Shown here: piece by piece, positions 1 to 11,200 of the stretch
Numbering within the stretch: the first letter of the stretch is position 1
How the letters are laid out: the number at the start of each line of letters is the position of its first letter
Assembly: GCF_017601095.1 (NCBI RefSeq)
Contig: NZ_JAGFUX010000009.1
Span: forward strand, 1 to 64,000
Origin: Streptococcus suis
Lineage (GTDB): Bacteria; Bacillota; Bacilli; Lactobacillales; Streptococcaceae
Direction: 5' to 3'
DNA length: 64,000 nucleotides
Notes under the pieces: generated by a model
What the model was told of the DNA's origin: nothing
Seen by the model: the letters and a program-made list of their open reading frames with translations, nothing else
The model's database searches: none
Position numbers and translations under genes: made by a program

Positions 1-941
1 GACCTAAGGGCGAACCAGGTGAACAAGGACCTAAGGGCGAACCAGGTGAACAAGGACCTAAGGGCGAACCAGGTGAACAAGGACCTAAGGGCGAACCAGG
101 TGAACAAGGACCTAAGGGCGAACCAGGTGAACAAGGACCTAAGGGCGAACCAGGCGAACAAGGACCTAAGGGCGAACCAGGCGAACAAGGTCCAGTTGGT
201 CCACGTGGCCCACAAGGTCCGAAAGGAAACAAGGGTGACCGCGGCCCAGCAGGACCGAAAGGCGATAAGGGTGATACAGGAGCTCAAGGCCCACAAGGAG
301 AACGTGGTCCAGTTGGTCCTAAGGGTGAGACCACCGTTCTCTATCAGCCAGTTGTCCTAGTCGATCCGAAGACAAATGTCAGCGTAACTCTTTCAGAAGG
401 TGAAACAAACCGAGCAGTTGCCCTACGTGTCGTTCACAAGGAAACAAATGCTTCAACAACACCTGTTATCCTTTCAAATGTAGACTATGATTTGTTTGAC
501 ATTGAATTGGTAGATGATGCAGGTGAAATTGTTGACAATAGCATGCCAACAGTTGTACGTTTGCCAGTTGACCCAGGTAAAGAAGTAGCTCGAGTTGTTT
601 ACTTGCCAAACTCTGCTTCTGAAGAATCAATTGCATTTAAAGAAATTGCTTCTCCAGATGGAACTGGTGATAAGGAAGTTGAATTTGTAGCAGAACACTT
701 TAGTGAATACGGTATTGTCTATAAAGATGCAACAGTTGCGGATACAAAAGCTGTAGGAACAACTGTTGCTGGACAGTCCGTTAAACCAGTCACTCCTCTT
801 TCTGCATTGGGTGGATTAGCAGAGAAAAAAGCTGAGAAGACCTTGCCAAATACTGGTACTGGAGCAGAATTCCTCCTTCCAAGTTTGGGTGTCCTCAGCC
901 TTGCTGCTGTAGCACGTCTCCGTAGAAAAGAAGAAAAATAA
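1..941 (+). CDS. Collagen-like LPxTG surface protein (5' end outside window)
   Basis: The reading frame is open from the first base, so the signal peptide lies outside the window. About 110 residues of Gly-X-Y collagen-like triplets come first. They begin with seven copies of a 27-bp unit encoding PKGEPGEQG (3-191) and continue as degenerate triplets to about 329. A non-collagenous stretch of about 170 residues follows, then a sortase signal LPNTG (about 843-857), a hydrophobic segment and a basic RRKEEK tail. Proteins of this design are covalently attached to peptidoglycan by sortase A and expose a collagen-like stalk that can bind host matrix proteins. That is family knowledge; the ligand here is unknown. 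A terminator follows directly. Confidence 0.9.
   Translation, partial: PKGEPGEQGPKGEPGEQGPKGEPGEQGPKGEPGEQGPKGEPGEQGPKGEPGEQGPKGEPGEQGPVGPRGPQGPKGNKGDRGPAGPKGDKGDTGAQGPQGERGPVGPKGETTVLYQPVVLVDPKTNVSVTLSEGETNRAVALRVVHKETNASTTPVILSNVDYDLFDIELVDDAGEIVDNSMPTVVRLPVDPGKEVARVVYLPNSASEESIAFKEIASPDGTGDKEVEFVAEHFSEYGIVYKDATVADTKAVGTTVAGQSVKPVTPLSALGGLAEKKAEKTLPNTGTGAEFLLPSLGVLSLAAVARLRRKEEK
3..191 (+). repeat. Seven tandem 27-bp collagen-triplet repeats
   Basis: Seven near-perfect copies of a 27-bp unit encode PKGEPGEQG in the frame of the surface protein. The last two copies differ by a GGT to GGC change. Because 27 is a multiple of three, copy-number change would alter stalk length without breaking the frame. 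The array may extend upstream of the window. Confidence 0.95.
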
Positions 942-965
942 GTATGTTTTAACGAAACAACTTGA

Positions 966-995
966 AAAAAGGAGCAAAGAAATTTGCTCCTTTTT
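966..995 (+). terminator. Rho-independent terminator of the collagen-like gene
   Basis: An 8-bp GGAGCAAA/TTTGCTCC stem with a GAAA loop is flanked by A and T runs, 24 bp after the stop codon. Confidence 0.9.
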
Positions 996-1035
996 GTTTG
1001 GCTATTAAAAGACAAGCCCAGCCTAGTATAATTTC

Positions 1036-1064
1036 TTGATTGCCGATTTTGTATATGTTAATAT
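1036..1064 (+). promoter_or_regulatory. Candidate promoter of the first YSIRK gene
   Basis: TTGATT and TAATAT are separated by 17 bp, upstream of two successive Shine-Dalgarno sequences. The -10 is only a moderate match. Confidence 0.4.
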
Positions 1065-1136
1065 ATTGTTAAGCGGATAAAAAAGAAGGAGGTTAATGTG
1101 TCGATTGCTATTCATAAAGTAGAAAAGGAGGAAAAA

Positions 1137-4100
1137 ATGAATCGCACCAATCGAAATCATCAATATGCCTTACGGAAAACACGGTTTGGGGTCGGATCAG
1201 TCGTAGTCGGAGTCCTGTTAGCTGGTCTCTTACAGGCGCCAGCAGTCCTAGCTTCCGAGACAAGCACTGTTGCTTCCGGAACGGGAATTGTTTCAGAAAG
1301 TGAGGCAAGTCGTAGTCTGAGAGAAAAGATTGCAGAATTGACAAGTATAAAAGACCAGATTCGGGATGAGGCAGAACGTACAACAGTTGAACATGCCATT
1401 GTCAATGCTCAGGGTGCCTTAGAAACGGATCAGGACGCAGTCATCAATGCTTACTTGAACCATTTACCATCGGTTATCTCACATGCAAGACAGGTCGTAG
1501 ATGCCCAACCTCCTCTGACCAATACTGAAACTGGGGAAGCGACGCCAGTTGTCCCAGAAGGAAGTGGAGAAACGAGTGGGGCAGCTGAAAGTGGAGAAAG
1601 TTCTGAAAACCAAGTGGGAGATGGTGCAGCTAATGATGCTGGGACCGCTCTTCCACCAGCAGATCCCGCTTCAGACAATCCAGTTGAAGACAGCTTTGGT
1701 GGTCAGGAAGTTCCTCAAGCTTATTTAGTTGACCGCGATAAGCAGGCTTTGTCTGCAAATCGCGTCATTCATAAAACTGCTCAGAATTTGTCTGAGAGTA
1801 CAACCTATGAATTTTCAGCTGAGGAAGTGACCACTCTGAAAGATTTGGGTCAGGGTGTTCTCCATCTTGTGGTGAAGATTGATCAGATTGAAGCCGGTCA
1901 GCAGGTAGATGTTTTCAAGGTTTTGACAGATGACAATAACTTCTATCGTATTTTTGCCTTCATGGATGGCGAGCAGATGAAGTTTGGTATGGAAGGGAAA
2001 AAGAATGGGAATCCCTACCTTGATACGACCTATCTGAACACAGCCCTGCTTCCCAAATTGGGACAATGGTCATCTCTGACTTATTTGAAGACAGCTAACC
2101 GTACTCGGTTCTTTGTAAATGGAAGAAACTCGACAACTCGTAACATCTTGCAAGGTGTCAATAAATTGATTGATGCTACGGATCAATCAAGGGTCCTATT
2201 TGGTACGACAGATGCCAGCAAGGGTCGGGTGACGATTGGAGAATTGGCAGTTTATAGTAATCCTATTGTTGTGACGGACAGTTCAGGTGTTAGAGATACA
2301 CCACTATCTATCCGCTATCTAAGAGAATATCCGACTCAGGTTCAGCAACCCTTGACCATTGCTCGCGTAGCACATGCTGGTGAAACCAAGGATAATTTTG
2401 TCGAGGTTTTCTTTAATCGTGCGATTGCGGTGATTGGTCAACCAGATTTGGCCTTGGAAAATGGTAGCTATGCTAAGTTTATTTCTCAGACTAGTCATAA
2501 TTCTGCTATTTATCAGGTCAAAGATACGGATTACGGTCAAAAAATTTCTGGTTTGAGAGAAAAAGATGGGGAACATCTTCTCTACAACTCAAGTGCAGGT
2601 ACAACACAGTTGGCAGGTGTCTTGCCACGATTGGACAAGGTATCTGTGGATGATAACCATGCAAGTCTGGTATTTACAGGTTCTTGGACCTCGGAGAATG
2701 GAACTGGTAAATTTGGAAATACTGGTCGCTACACCTCTGGAACCAATGCACGTGCGGTTACCCTTTATTTTGAAGGAACTGGTGTAGACATGTATGCGGA
2801 GCGCCATAATGCCCATGCAGATTTCCTAGTAGAATTAGATGGTAAAGTTGTAGAATACAATGAACAGCTTGGTCTTGGTCGAGAGGGCAAGTTCAGTCTC
2901 TATATCCCTGCTGATCAAACGCGACAAAGACAGGAACGGATTTTCACTTTGGATCAGTTGCAAGCAGGCAAGCATGCCTTGACGCTGTCTGTAGATCCTG
3001 CCAATGCCAATAAGCAATTGTATCTTGATGTTTTTGATTTGTTCGGCGAAAACGCCCGTATCTTGACCAAGGATGAGTATTTCAGCGATCTTATCGCAGA
3101 AAAAGAGCGTTTAGTTGGTCTTGCTGCGGATAGCTCAAAAGTGACCGATGCGGATGCCTTTGGCATCAAACGGACTTCGTTTGAGACAGAGTTAGCTAAG
3201 GCTGTCCCATCAATTACCATCGTCAAGCAAACCTTGGCTGAGATGGCAGCCTTGATTGTGGAAGAAAACCAGGATACTCCTGGCTCGACTGAGGGTGGCG
3301 AGTCAGGTTCAGGCGAGACTACGACTCCAGCACCAACAGAGGGTGGCGCAGAAGAAATTTCTTCTGCTGAAGCAAGAAGGTTGCTAGCGGAGTATACGGA
3401 TGAATTAGCAGGTTACTTGGCAGGATTAGATGCAAACAGTCAAGAATGGATTGACTACTTGACGGAATTCAATGACTATTCCCTTGCATTATTGGCAGAA
3501 AGTGATAATGATGCAGAAGTGATTGAACAGTATAAGGAAGCCAAAATCAATGTAGATATGTTCAGGGACTTGGTTAATGGTGGTGGAACCAATCAACCAG
3601 GCTCTGGTACAGATGCAGGGGCAGGAGAGAACACTACTCCAACGCCAAGTGAAGGTGGTGAGCCAGATACAGGCGAATCTACCACACCAGGTTCAACAGA
3701 GGGTGGTGAATCAGGTTCAGGCGACACTTCTACCGTAGCACCAACTGAAGGTGGCGAATCCGGCACTCCATCTGAACAACCAGGACAGGGTGCTGGTTTG
3801 GTTCTGGCAGCTCTGGAAGAAGTCATTGCAACAGCCCTAGCTTTGGAAGAGGAAAATCTATCTGAAGCTCAAGCTGGACAACTGGCTGAATTACTCGAAA
3901 CAGCAGCAGCAGCTCGAACAGCTGAGAGCCAGGAACAAGTAGATGAAGTTGTAGCCTTGTTTGAAGAATGGTTATCAGGCTTGAATACTCTGGAGGAACC
4001 AGCAAGCCCAGGTACCTCAGAAGGTACTGGCAGCCAGCCAGGTTCAGGTGCCTCAGAAGGTACTGGCAGCCAGCCAGGTTCAAGTGCCTCAGAAGATACT

Positions 4101-4916
4101 GGCAGCCAGCTAGGTTCAGGTGCCTCAGACGGCACTGGTAGCCAACCAGGAAGCGGTACCTCAGAGGGTAACGGGATCCAAGATGGATCAGCATCTTCAG
4201 ACAGTCAATCTGGGAACGAAAATCCGGGAACCGCAGCGGAGCAGCCTAGTCTGGATGCGACTTCAGTCGCTCGCTTACGTGAAATCGTCAGTGAGTTAGA
4301 GGGCTATATCCCACGACTAGCTGGGGAAGAATGGCCTGCTTATTTGAATCAATTCCGTGACATTGCCAATCGTATTGTGACATCTGGAACTCCAACTCAG
4401 TTGGCGACTCATTTGGCAGAAGGCGAAGAATTGATTGAATTGCTTCGTGGCGTATTTGCAGAAGCGGAGCAAGGCAACCAGCCAGATCTAGTGACTGAAA
4501 AAGGGAAGGGACTTCTTAACGAAGGACCGAAAGCCTTCGAAGGTGGCTTGACACTCAATGAAAACCTGACTCATGAGCTTCCAGCTTTCGATGGTGGCTT
4601 GAGTTTGAACGAAAATCTGACGTATGAAGTTCCAAGCTTTGGGGGTGGTTTGACACTCAACAAAAACTTGACTCATCAGGTTCCGGCTTTTGAAGGCAGC
4701 TTGGTACCAAACTATGCGCCAACTCATCACTTACCAAGTGTGAATCCTGCTATTCTGAAGCCAGCAACAAGTGCCAAGGCGTCAGTCAAAACCGATAAGG
4801 TAAAATCAGACGCCAAAGTACTGCCGAATACAGCAGGTACAGAGAGTCTATTGCTAATAGGTATGGGATTGTTGACACTTGGGGCAGCAGTCGCTCTTCG
4901 TCGTCGAAAAACATAA
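1137..4916 (+). CDS. YSIRK/LPxTG cell-wall protein with lectin-like domains
   Basis: A 1259-residue surface protein. The ATG at 1137 is chosen because it has AAGGAGG at 5 nt and starts the YSIRK-type signal peptide (MNRTNRN, then RFGVGSVVVG). An in-frame GTG at 1098 with its own SD would add 13 residues. In order I see a helical segment (about 60-120); an acidic Gly/Ser/Glu linker; a LamG/concanavalin-like beta-sandwich (about 215-385); an Ig-like stretch; a second jelly-roll resembling carbohydrate-binding modules (about 500-650); helical repeats separated by Gly/Ser/Thr-rich linkers; and three or four FEGGLTLNENLTH-like repeats. LPNTAG (about 1229), a hydrophobic segment and RRRK follow. 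I see no catalytic domain, so an adhesin or glycan-binding role is inferred. Its C-terminal module is shared with the next gene. Confidence 0.85.
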   Translation: MNRTNRNHQYALRKTRFGVGSVVVGVLLAGLLQAPAVLASETSTVASGTGIVSESEASRSLREKIAELTSIKDQIRDEAERTTVEHAIVNAQGALETDQDAVINAYLNHLPSVISHARQVVDAQPPLTNTETGEATPVVPEGSGETSGAAESGESSENQVGDGAANDAGTALPPADPASDNPVEDSFGGQEVPQAYLVDRDKQALSANRVIHKTAQNLSESTTYEFSAEEVTTLKDLGQGVLHLVVKIDQIEAGQQVDVFKVLTDDNNFYRIFAFMDGEQMKFGMEGKKNGNPYLDTTYLNTALLPKLGQWSSLTYLKTANRTRFFVNGRNSTTRNILQGVNKLIDATDQSRVLFGTTDASKGRVTIGELAVYSNPIVVTDSSGVRDTPLSIRYLREYPTQVQQPLTIARVAHAGETKDNFVEVFFNRAIAVIGQPDLALENGSYAKFISQTSHNSAIYQVKDTDYGQKISGLREKDGEHLLYNSSAGTTQLAGVLPRLDKVSVDDNHASLVFTGSWTSENGTGKFGNTGRYTSGTNARAVTLYFEGTGVDMYAERHNAHADFLVELDGKVVEYNEQLGLGREGKFSLYIPADQTRQRQERIFTLDQLQAGKHALTLSVDPANANKQLYLDVFDLFGENARILTKDEYFSDLIAEKERLVGLAADSSKVTDADAFGIKRTSFETELAKAVPSITIVKQTLAEMAALIVEENQDTPGSTEGGESGSGETTTPAPTEGGAEEISSAEARRLLAEYTDELAGYLAGLDANSQEWIDYLTEFNDYSLALLAESDNDAEVIEQYKEAKINVDMFRDLVNGGGTNQPGSGTDAGAGENTTPTPSEGGEPDTGESTTPGSTEGGESGSGDTSTVAPTEGGESGTPSEQPGQGAGLVLAALEEVIATALALEEENLSEAQAGQLAELLETAAAARTAESQEQVDEVVALFEEWLSGLNTLEEPASPGTSEGTGSQPGSGASEGTGSQPGSSASEDTGSQLGSGASDGTGSQPGSGTSEGNGIQDGSASSDSQSGNENPGTAAEQPSLDATSVARLREIVSELEGYIPRLAGEEWPAYLNQFRDIANRIVTSGTPTQLATHLAEGEELIELLRGVFAEAEQGNQPDLVTEKGKGLLNEGPKAFEGGLTLNENLTHELPAFDGGLSLNENLTYEVPSFGGGLTLNKNLTHQVPAFEGSLVPNYAPTHHLPSVNPAILKPATSAKASVKTDKVKSDAKVLPNTAGTESLLLIGMGLLTLGAAVALRRRKT
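4014..4170 (+). repeat. Degenerate Gly/Ser-rich tandem repeats in the first YSIRK protein
   Basis: About five degenerate 36-bp units encode variants of GTSEGTGSQPGS (GSGASEGTGSQP and similar). They form a flexible wall-spanning linker. They are the diverged counterpart of the nearly identical 36-bp array in the next gene. Confidence 0.8.
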
Positions 4917-4937
4917 TCGAATAGTAGAATGTCGTTC

Positions 4938-4982
4938 GCACTCCAAACTGGTTGAGTTTATTCAGCCCTTGGAGTGCTTTTT
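4938..4982 (+). terminator. Terminator after the first YSIRK gene
   Basis: GCACTCCAA pairs with TTGGAGTGC across a 22-nt loop and is followed by a T run. Confidence 0.75.
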
Positions 4983-5067
4983 ACATATTCAAGTCACTAA
5001 TTGACAAGTATGGTTCAAATTTTTCCTGTTTTTTGATACAAAAATTGAAAAAATCTATTCCGCAATC

Positions 5068-5096
5068 TTGCAAACGCTTACCTATTCTGTTATTAT
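5068..5096 (+). promoter_or_regulatory. Promoter with overlapping CcpA cre site upstream of the glycosidase gene
   Basis: TTGCAA (5068-5073) and TATTAT (5091-5096) are 17 bp apart. The -35 lies inside TTGCAAACGCTTACC (5068-5082), which matches the cre consensus WTGNAANCGNWNNCW at every position except the last. CcpA bound here would block RNA polymerase, so glucose repression of the glycosidase is inferred. The remaining leader to 5234 is about 130 nt and contains an imperfect hairpin at about 5174-5211. Nothing else is evident in the gap 4983-5234. Confidence 0.65.
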
Positions 5097-5234
5097 ATTG
5101 TTAGGATAATATATAATAAAATATAGTGTGGTGGGAGGTATCATATATCGACAAAAAATACTGATGTAGTTAGAAAAGATGAAGTACATGGTGTACGAAG
5201 CTTTATCTTTTCAGAAAAATAAATGGAGGAACAT

Positions 5235-8200
5235 ATGAATAGACAAGATAAAAATTATCAAAAACTGTATCATTATTCGATTCGTAAACGGAATTGGGGT
5301 GTTGGTTCAGTTGTCGTTGGTGTATTTTTAGCAGGTATCTTGCAAGCACCAACTGTTTTAGCAAACTCTGAGGTAGCTGAAGGAACAGCAAATTCAGTCG
5401 TTTTGGAGCAACCACAGTCAAATCCAGATACTGCTGTCTCAGAAACTGCACCGACAGTAACCCCAGAGGCAGTTGCGAATGGAAATGAAGTCCTGCCATC
5501 TTCTGATGGAGATGCAAATTCAAGTACAGAAGTCAACAATACAGTTGAGGCTGCTCAAGAGCTGGTTAATGTTCGAGTAGCAGTAGATCAATCTTTTGTA
5601 GAGGCAACTTCTACCCAAACTAGTGAAAGTGGAGTAAAAGCCTCCAATGCAGTTGACAATAATGCTGCAACTTTTTGGAGTTCAAATCACTCTCAACCTA
5701 ACCAAGAGTCATCTCGCCAGACTTTGACTGTAAAACTACAAGAGACAGCAACTGTTTCTAAGGTTTTATATACACCTAGACAGGATGGAGATGCGGCTGT
5801 TGGTAATGTTGTTAAAGGTAAGATTCAGTACAGCTTAGACAATGTAGAGTGGCAGGATGCTGCTCCATCAGCTGTGAAGCGCATTGTAGATAGTGTTGCA
5901 GAAGGTAGTGTGGATAGTGCAGCCAATACATTTACCTTAAATGCCAACATGTATCCAAAATATATTGAAATCACACCTGTTGAGGCGCTTTATGTCCGCT
6001 TGGTTGGTTTAGAAACAAAACACTGGAACTCCAGTGAGGTGAACAAGGTTGTGTCAGCAGCTGAGTTCATGCCTTATGCTGAAAAACAAGTTCCACGTGA
6101 TAGTGTCGTCTATCTGGACCCAGCCTTGACTTCAGCACCTTCATTCAATGAGACAGATGGTGGCGGGCGTAATGTAGCTTATGCAACAGATGGCAATAAA
6201 GCGACACTTTGGGCAAGTGCAGATACCTCTGCGAACTGGAACAGAACAACTATCCAGCCTCTGACCGTGGGCTTGACAGAGGTTGCTCGCGTTAGCAGTA
6301 TTGATATTACTCCTCGCCAGGATGGGCCAAACTATCGGATTCACTATACTGGTGATTTGATCAGTGGGTATATTGAGTATCTGAATGCAGAAGATGTTTG
6401 GACCAGGGTTTCTATCATTGGTGGAAATCAACAAAATGAATTTGTTTTTGGTGGTTCGCATGATACAAAAACAGTGGCATTTACCCCAGTAGAAGCTCAG
6501 AAATTCAGAATTGTTGCGACCAACACCCATCATTGGAGTTCTGGCAACAATAATACAGTCGTTGCGATTGCGGAAGTATATCTCACAGGTACTAAGATTG
6601 AAACTCCTCCTAGTACCGATCCTGTTGCTCCTCCTTCAGAAGAGCCAATTACTCCACCAGCTCCAGATACTGGTAATCCAGAACAACCAGGTCAACCAGA
6701 TTTGCCAATTGAAACACCAGAACAACCAGGTCAGCCAGATACACCGATTGAAACTCCAGAAGTACCTGGAACTCCTGCAGAAACTCCACAGACCACCCCT
6801 GCAACGGTGGAAGATCAAGAAGTGACACTCGAAAATGATCATTTCAGCCGTCGAATGGTGGTGGAAGATGGAAAACTTCGTACAGTTTCTATTTCCAATA
6901 AACTGACAACTAAGGATGACGATATTGTCTTCCTAGAAGATTCCAAAGAGTTTGTCATTCAGTTTAAGCCTTTAGCTGACGATAGTGATCAAGCTCCAAC
7001 TCGCCCGGCTTATGAAGCAGAAGCTGCAGACCGTGCGGATTGGACTGTTGAAACAAACACACAGGCTAATGCTGGTAGCAGAGAAGGAAATGTCAACTTT
7101 GTAGTGGATGGTGATCCAAATACAATCTGGCACAGCAACTACCATAGTGCAGGTAGTGGTCCTCAAAGACACTTGCCAGCCTATGTGGACTTGACCTTCC
7201 AAGAGCCAAAAGAAGTTCGGACCTTTATCTATGTTCCACGCCAGGATGGTCCTGCAAATGTTAACGGTTTGACAAAAGGGTATAAAGTCTATGTCAAAGA
7301 AGGAGATGCTGCGGAGTTCACCCTCTTAACTCAGGGTACAATTACTGAAAATCCAAAAGCTATCCAATACATTGACTTTGGTGAAGTTAAGCAAAATATC
7401 AAGGCCATCCGCTTTGAGACAACTTCTTCACAAAATGGTCAGCCTTTTGCAGCGGCAGCAGAGCTGGATGTATCTAATCTAGCTCCAGATGCGATTAGAG
7501 CCAAACAGTTGGCAAGAGAAGCTGACTATCAAAAACGAGTGGAAGCTTTCCTTACTCGCACACAAATCTCACTGGACAAGTTGACGCTAGCTGAAAATGG
7601 TATTCAAAAGGTTGTGACTGATACAGATCAAACCATTACCTATACCTTCCAACCATACACATACAAAAACGTACCAGTTACCATCAAGTATGTGATGAAT
7701 TTGAAAAAAGATGCTAAGTTCAGTCAAAGTCACTTAGTTATTTCAGTTCCTGAAGAGCATCGGGCGACACTTGCTATTGATACCATCGACCTTCAAAACT
7801 TCAAGTTGCCAGAAGGTCAAGCCTATGAAGAGTTCTCAAGACAAGAGCCAATCGCTGAAATGGCTAACTTTGACGGCTTCCATGCTGGTCTTGGTCAACC
7901 TGTTTACATGGGAAGTTTCTATACAGGTTCTGAATTCCCAATTTCTTGGAACTCAGTTGATGCATCAAGCAACCAACTCTTCTCTCGTTACTACTCTGGT
8001 AAAACCCTTGCTGAGTTGGATCTAGATGCAGAAGGCAACTACCATACATGGAACACTGTTATTGGTGTAGCTCGTTCAGAAGATTATAGTGTTGTACAAC
8101 AAGATTTCTATGACTATATTGCCAAGATTGGTACTAAAACTTACTTCCGTAAACAATACAACTCTTGGTATGACTTGATGAAGACCATTACAGCGGAAAA

Positions 8201-11200
8201 TATTCAATCTAGTTTCAATGAGATTGACCGCGGCTTTACCAATGGTGGAGTTTCACCACTAGATTCATTTGTAGTGGATGATGGTTGGCAAAATATCGAG
8301 TCAGTTTGGGATTTCAATGAAAAATTCCCTAACAAGCTATATGATTCAAGTAAACAAGTGAAACGCTTTGGATCAGACTTTGGACTTTGGATGGGTCCTC
8401 GTGGTGGTTACGGCACTGAAGGTCGTATGGCGACTCATCTAGCCAACAATGGTTTGGGGTCTAAGACGCCAGCTGGCGATGTTTACATCGGTGATAAACG
8501 CTATGTTGATGCGCTGAAAGAATTGTTTGAACACTATGGACAAGAGTTCGACATCAACTACTGGAAACTCGATGGTATGCTTCGTTATCCGCAACATACT
8601 ACGGATACAGCGGGCAATTATATCGGTGGTGGATACAAAAATATGTATTCCATGACAGAGACTCATGAGCGTTGGATTGAATTGTATAACTTCATCCGAG
8701 AAAATGCTCCAACATTGGAAGATGCTTGGATAAACTTGACTTCCTACATCCCGCCATCACCTTGGTTCTTGCAGTGGGTGAATTCAATTTGGATGCAAAA
8801 TACTGCTGACGTTGATTACCAAGATGGTGTGAAGCGTGCACCATATGACCAGTTGGATTTTGGTAATGATGCCAACGAAGCTCTGTCTTACCGTGATGAT
8901 TCCTATGAAAAATTGATTCGTCAACGGAAGTGGCAAATTCCATTCTCTAATATCTATAACCATGACCCAGTTTATGGTGCAACAGCACACTCAAGCAAGA
9001 GAATTAGCCCACTAGGTCCTGCTCGTAGTCAAATTCAATTTTCAACAGAAGACTTCCGGACCTATCTGTACATGCTGGGAACACGTGGAACTGGTTTCTG
9101 GGAATTCTATTACAGTCCAAGCATGTTGGATGATGCCAAGTGGCAAGTCAACGGTGAAGCTGTCAAGTGGATTGAATCTAATTTCGAAACACTTCGTAAC
9201 TCAGTTTTCCATGGTGGTCAGCCACGTGCAGGTCATGTCTATGGTTACTCTGCCTGGGATGCTGAAAATGGTATCGTGTCCATTCGTAACCCTATTAATA
9301 CCGTACAAACTTACGAATTGAAATTAGACCGCATTGTTGGTATGCGTGAAGGGACAGAAAATCTCTACCGTGTGACAGTTCTGGGTGATAAACGCCATGA
9401 TACACATGAAGTTACCAACTATGGTGATACGCTTAGCATTACACTTCAACCGTACGAGGCTGTTGTCTTCCAGTATTCGACCAAACAAGATACACGTGCT
9501 GCGGAGGTATTTGAAGCGAAAGCTACCGCAGCTAACACGATTACTGTGGAATTTGATGAACGAGTTATCATCGATGAAGCGACAACATTTACAGTTTCAG
9601 GACATACAGTAAGTACTGTTCAATTGAATGATAATTTGAGAACAGTAACCCTTACTTTGGCAGATAATCTGATTGACCGTGAAAAAGTAACCGTTACCTA
9701 TGCAAATGTCAAAGATAATGCTGGACAAGCTAATCTATCTACCGGAACAGTTGCTCTAACAGCCTATAGTGGTGGAATTATTCAAGATATCAGTCAAGTT
9801 GATCCTAGCCAGACCCTTGCAAATGAAGGCGTGGAAGGCCGCGGAGTATTCTCTGTAACTGCAAAAGTATCGCTTGATCGCTTGGAACAAACGATTGCTG
9901 AACAAGAAGGCCAATGGAAACTTTCTGTTGATGCTAGTGGTCGTGCTGTCTTCGAAGTGAAGGGTGAAGTTGTTAAATCAGCACCATTTACGAACTTGAG
10001 CGAAGAAGACAACGGTCGTCCTGACAAATTGATCGCTGCAAATGAAGAAGTCGTTATTACTGCAGTTCGTGTTCCGAATGGTAGCTTGCGTATCTACATC
10101 AACGGTGAACTACATAATAGTCATTACAATCCTGAGAAATTGAATGAACGACTAGAGCGTTCAACCATTAAACTAGCAGAAGGTAATTTTGCAGGTAACT
10201 TGGATCGCTTTATCCTTGAAAATGGTGCGAGAGACTTCGAAACAGCTCTTGAATTGGCTAGGGAGTTGTCACCAGTAGAAGAGATGCGTCCAGCTGTCAT
10301 GAATACCAATGGTACTCAAGCAACCTCACATGATCCAAATGATGGTGGTCCTCGACCAGCAGGTTCAGCAACCGATGGTAATACAAGCTCTTACTGGGCA
10401 AGTAGTCCGACAGCCGATAATAGAACTACTCCTCAAACCTTGACCATTGAAATGGCTCAAGCGCAATCAGTAGGAGAAGTTCGTTATGTCCCTCGCTTGC
10501 AAAACTTGCAAGCAACTGGCGACATTCGTAGAGCAACTCTTGAATACAGTCTGAATGGTCAAGACTGGACAAGGGTGCCACTGAAACAAGCTACCCCAGA
10601 TGGGACCATCACCTTTATTCCAGGTAAGCCGTATCATTCTATCTTATTTGAACCAGTTCAGGCCAAGTATTTCCGCCTGACGGCTCATGAAACTTATCAT
10701 TGGCAAAATGGTAGCAACGGTAACCCAGATAATCGTAATAAGATTGTCGCTGTAGCAGAATTGACACCAGTTGTTCAATTTGTACCAGAAGTAACAGAAA
10801 GTTTAACAACTGGCTACTTACTAAATGCAATAGATTTGGCTAACAGTATTGTTCCAACTGAATACTCTGAAGCAGCATTGACAGCGATTGAGAGTGAGTT
10901 GAGAGCAGCTCATACAGCATTGGCTGGAGACAGTCAAGAAGCTATTAACCAGGCAAATACACGTTTGCGTGCCTTGTTAGCTGGTGAAGAAGTAGCTCCG
11001 GTTGAAAATCCAGATTCTCAACCTGCTGAAGGTAGCTCACTAGATTTAGCAGCCCTGGAAGAAATTCTAGCAACAGCCTTGGCATTGGAAGAAGGTTCAT
11101 TGTCTGAAGCACAGGCTGGACAATTGGCTGAGTTGGTCGAAGCAGCAAATGTAGCAAAAACTGGTGATAGCCAAGACCAAGTGGATGAAATTGTAGCCTT

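Noticed and set aside
3823..4194. A 123-codon minus-strand frame opposite the first YSIRK gene
   Set aside because: It is antisense to Gly/Ser-rich repeats, which always leave long opposite frames; no start signals.
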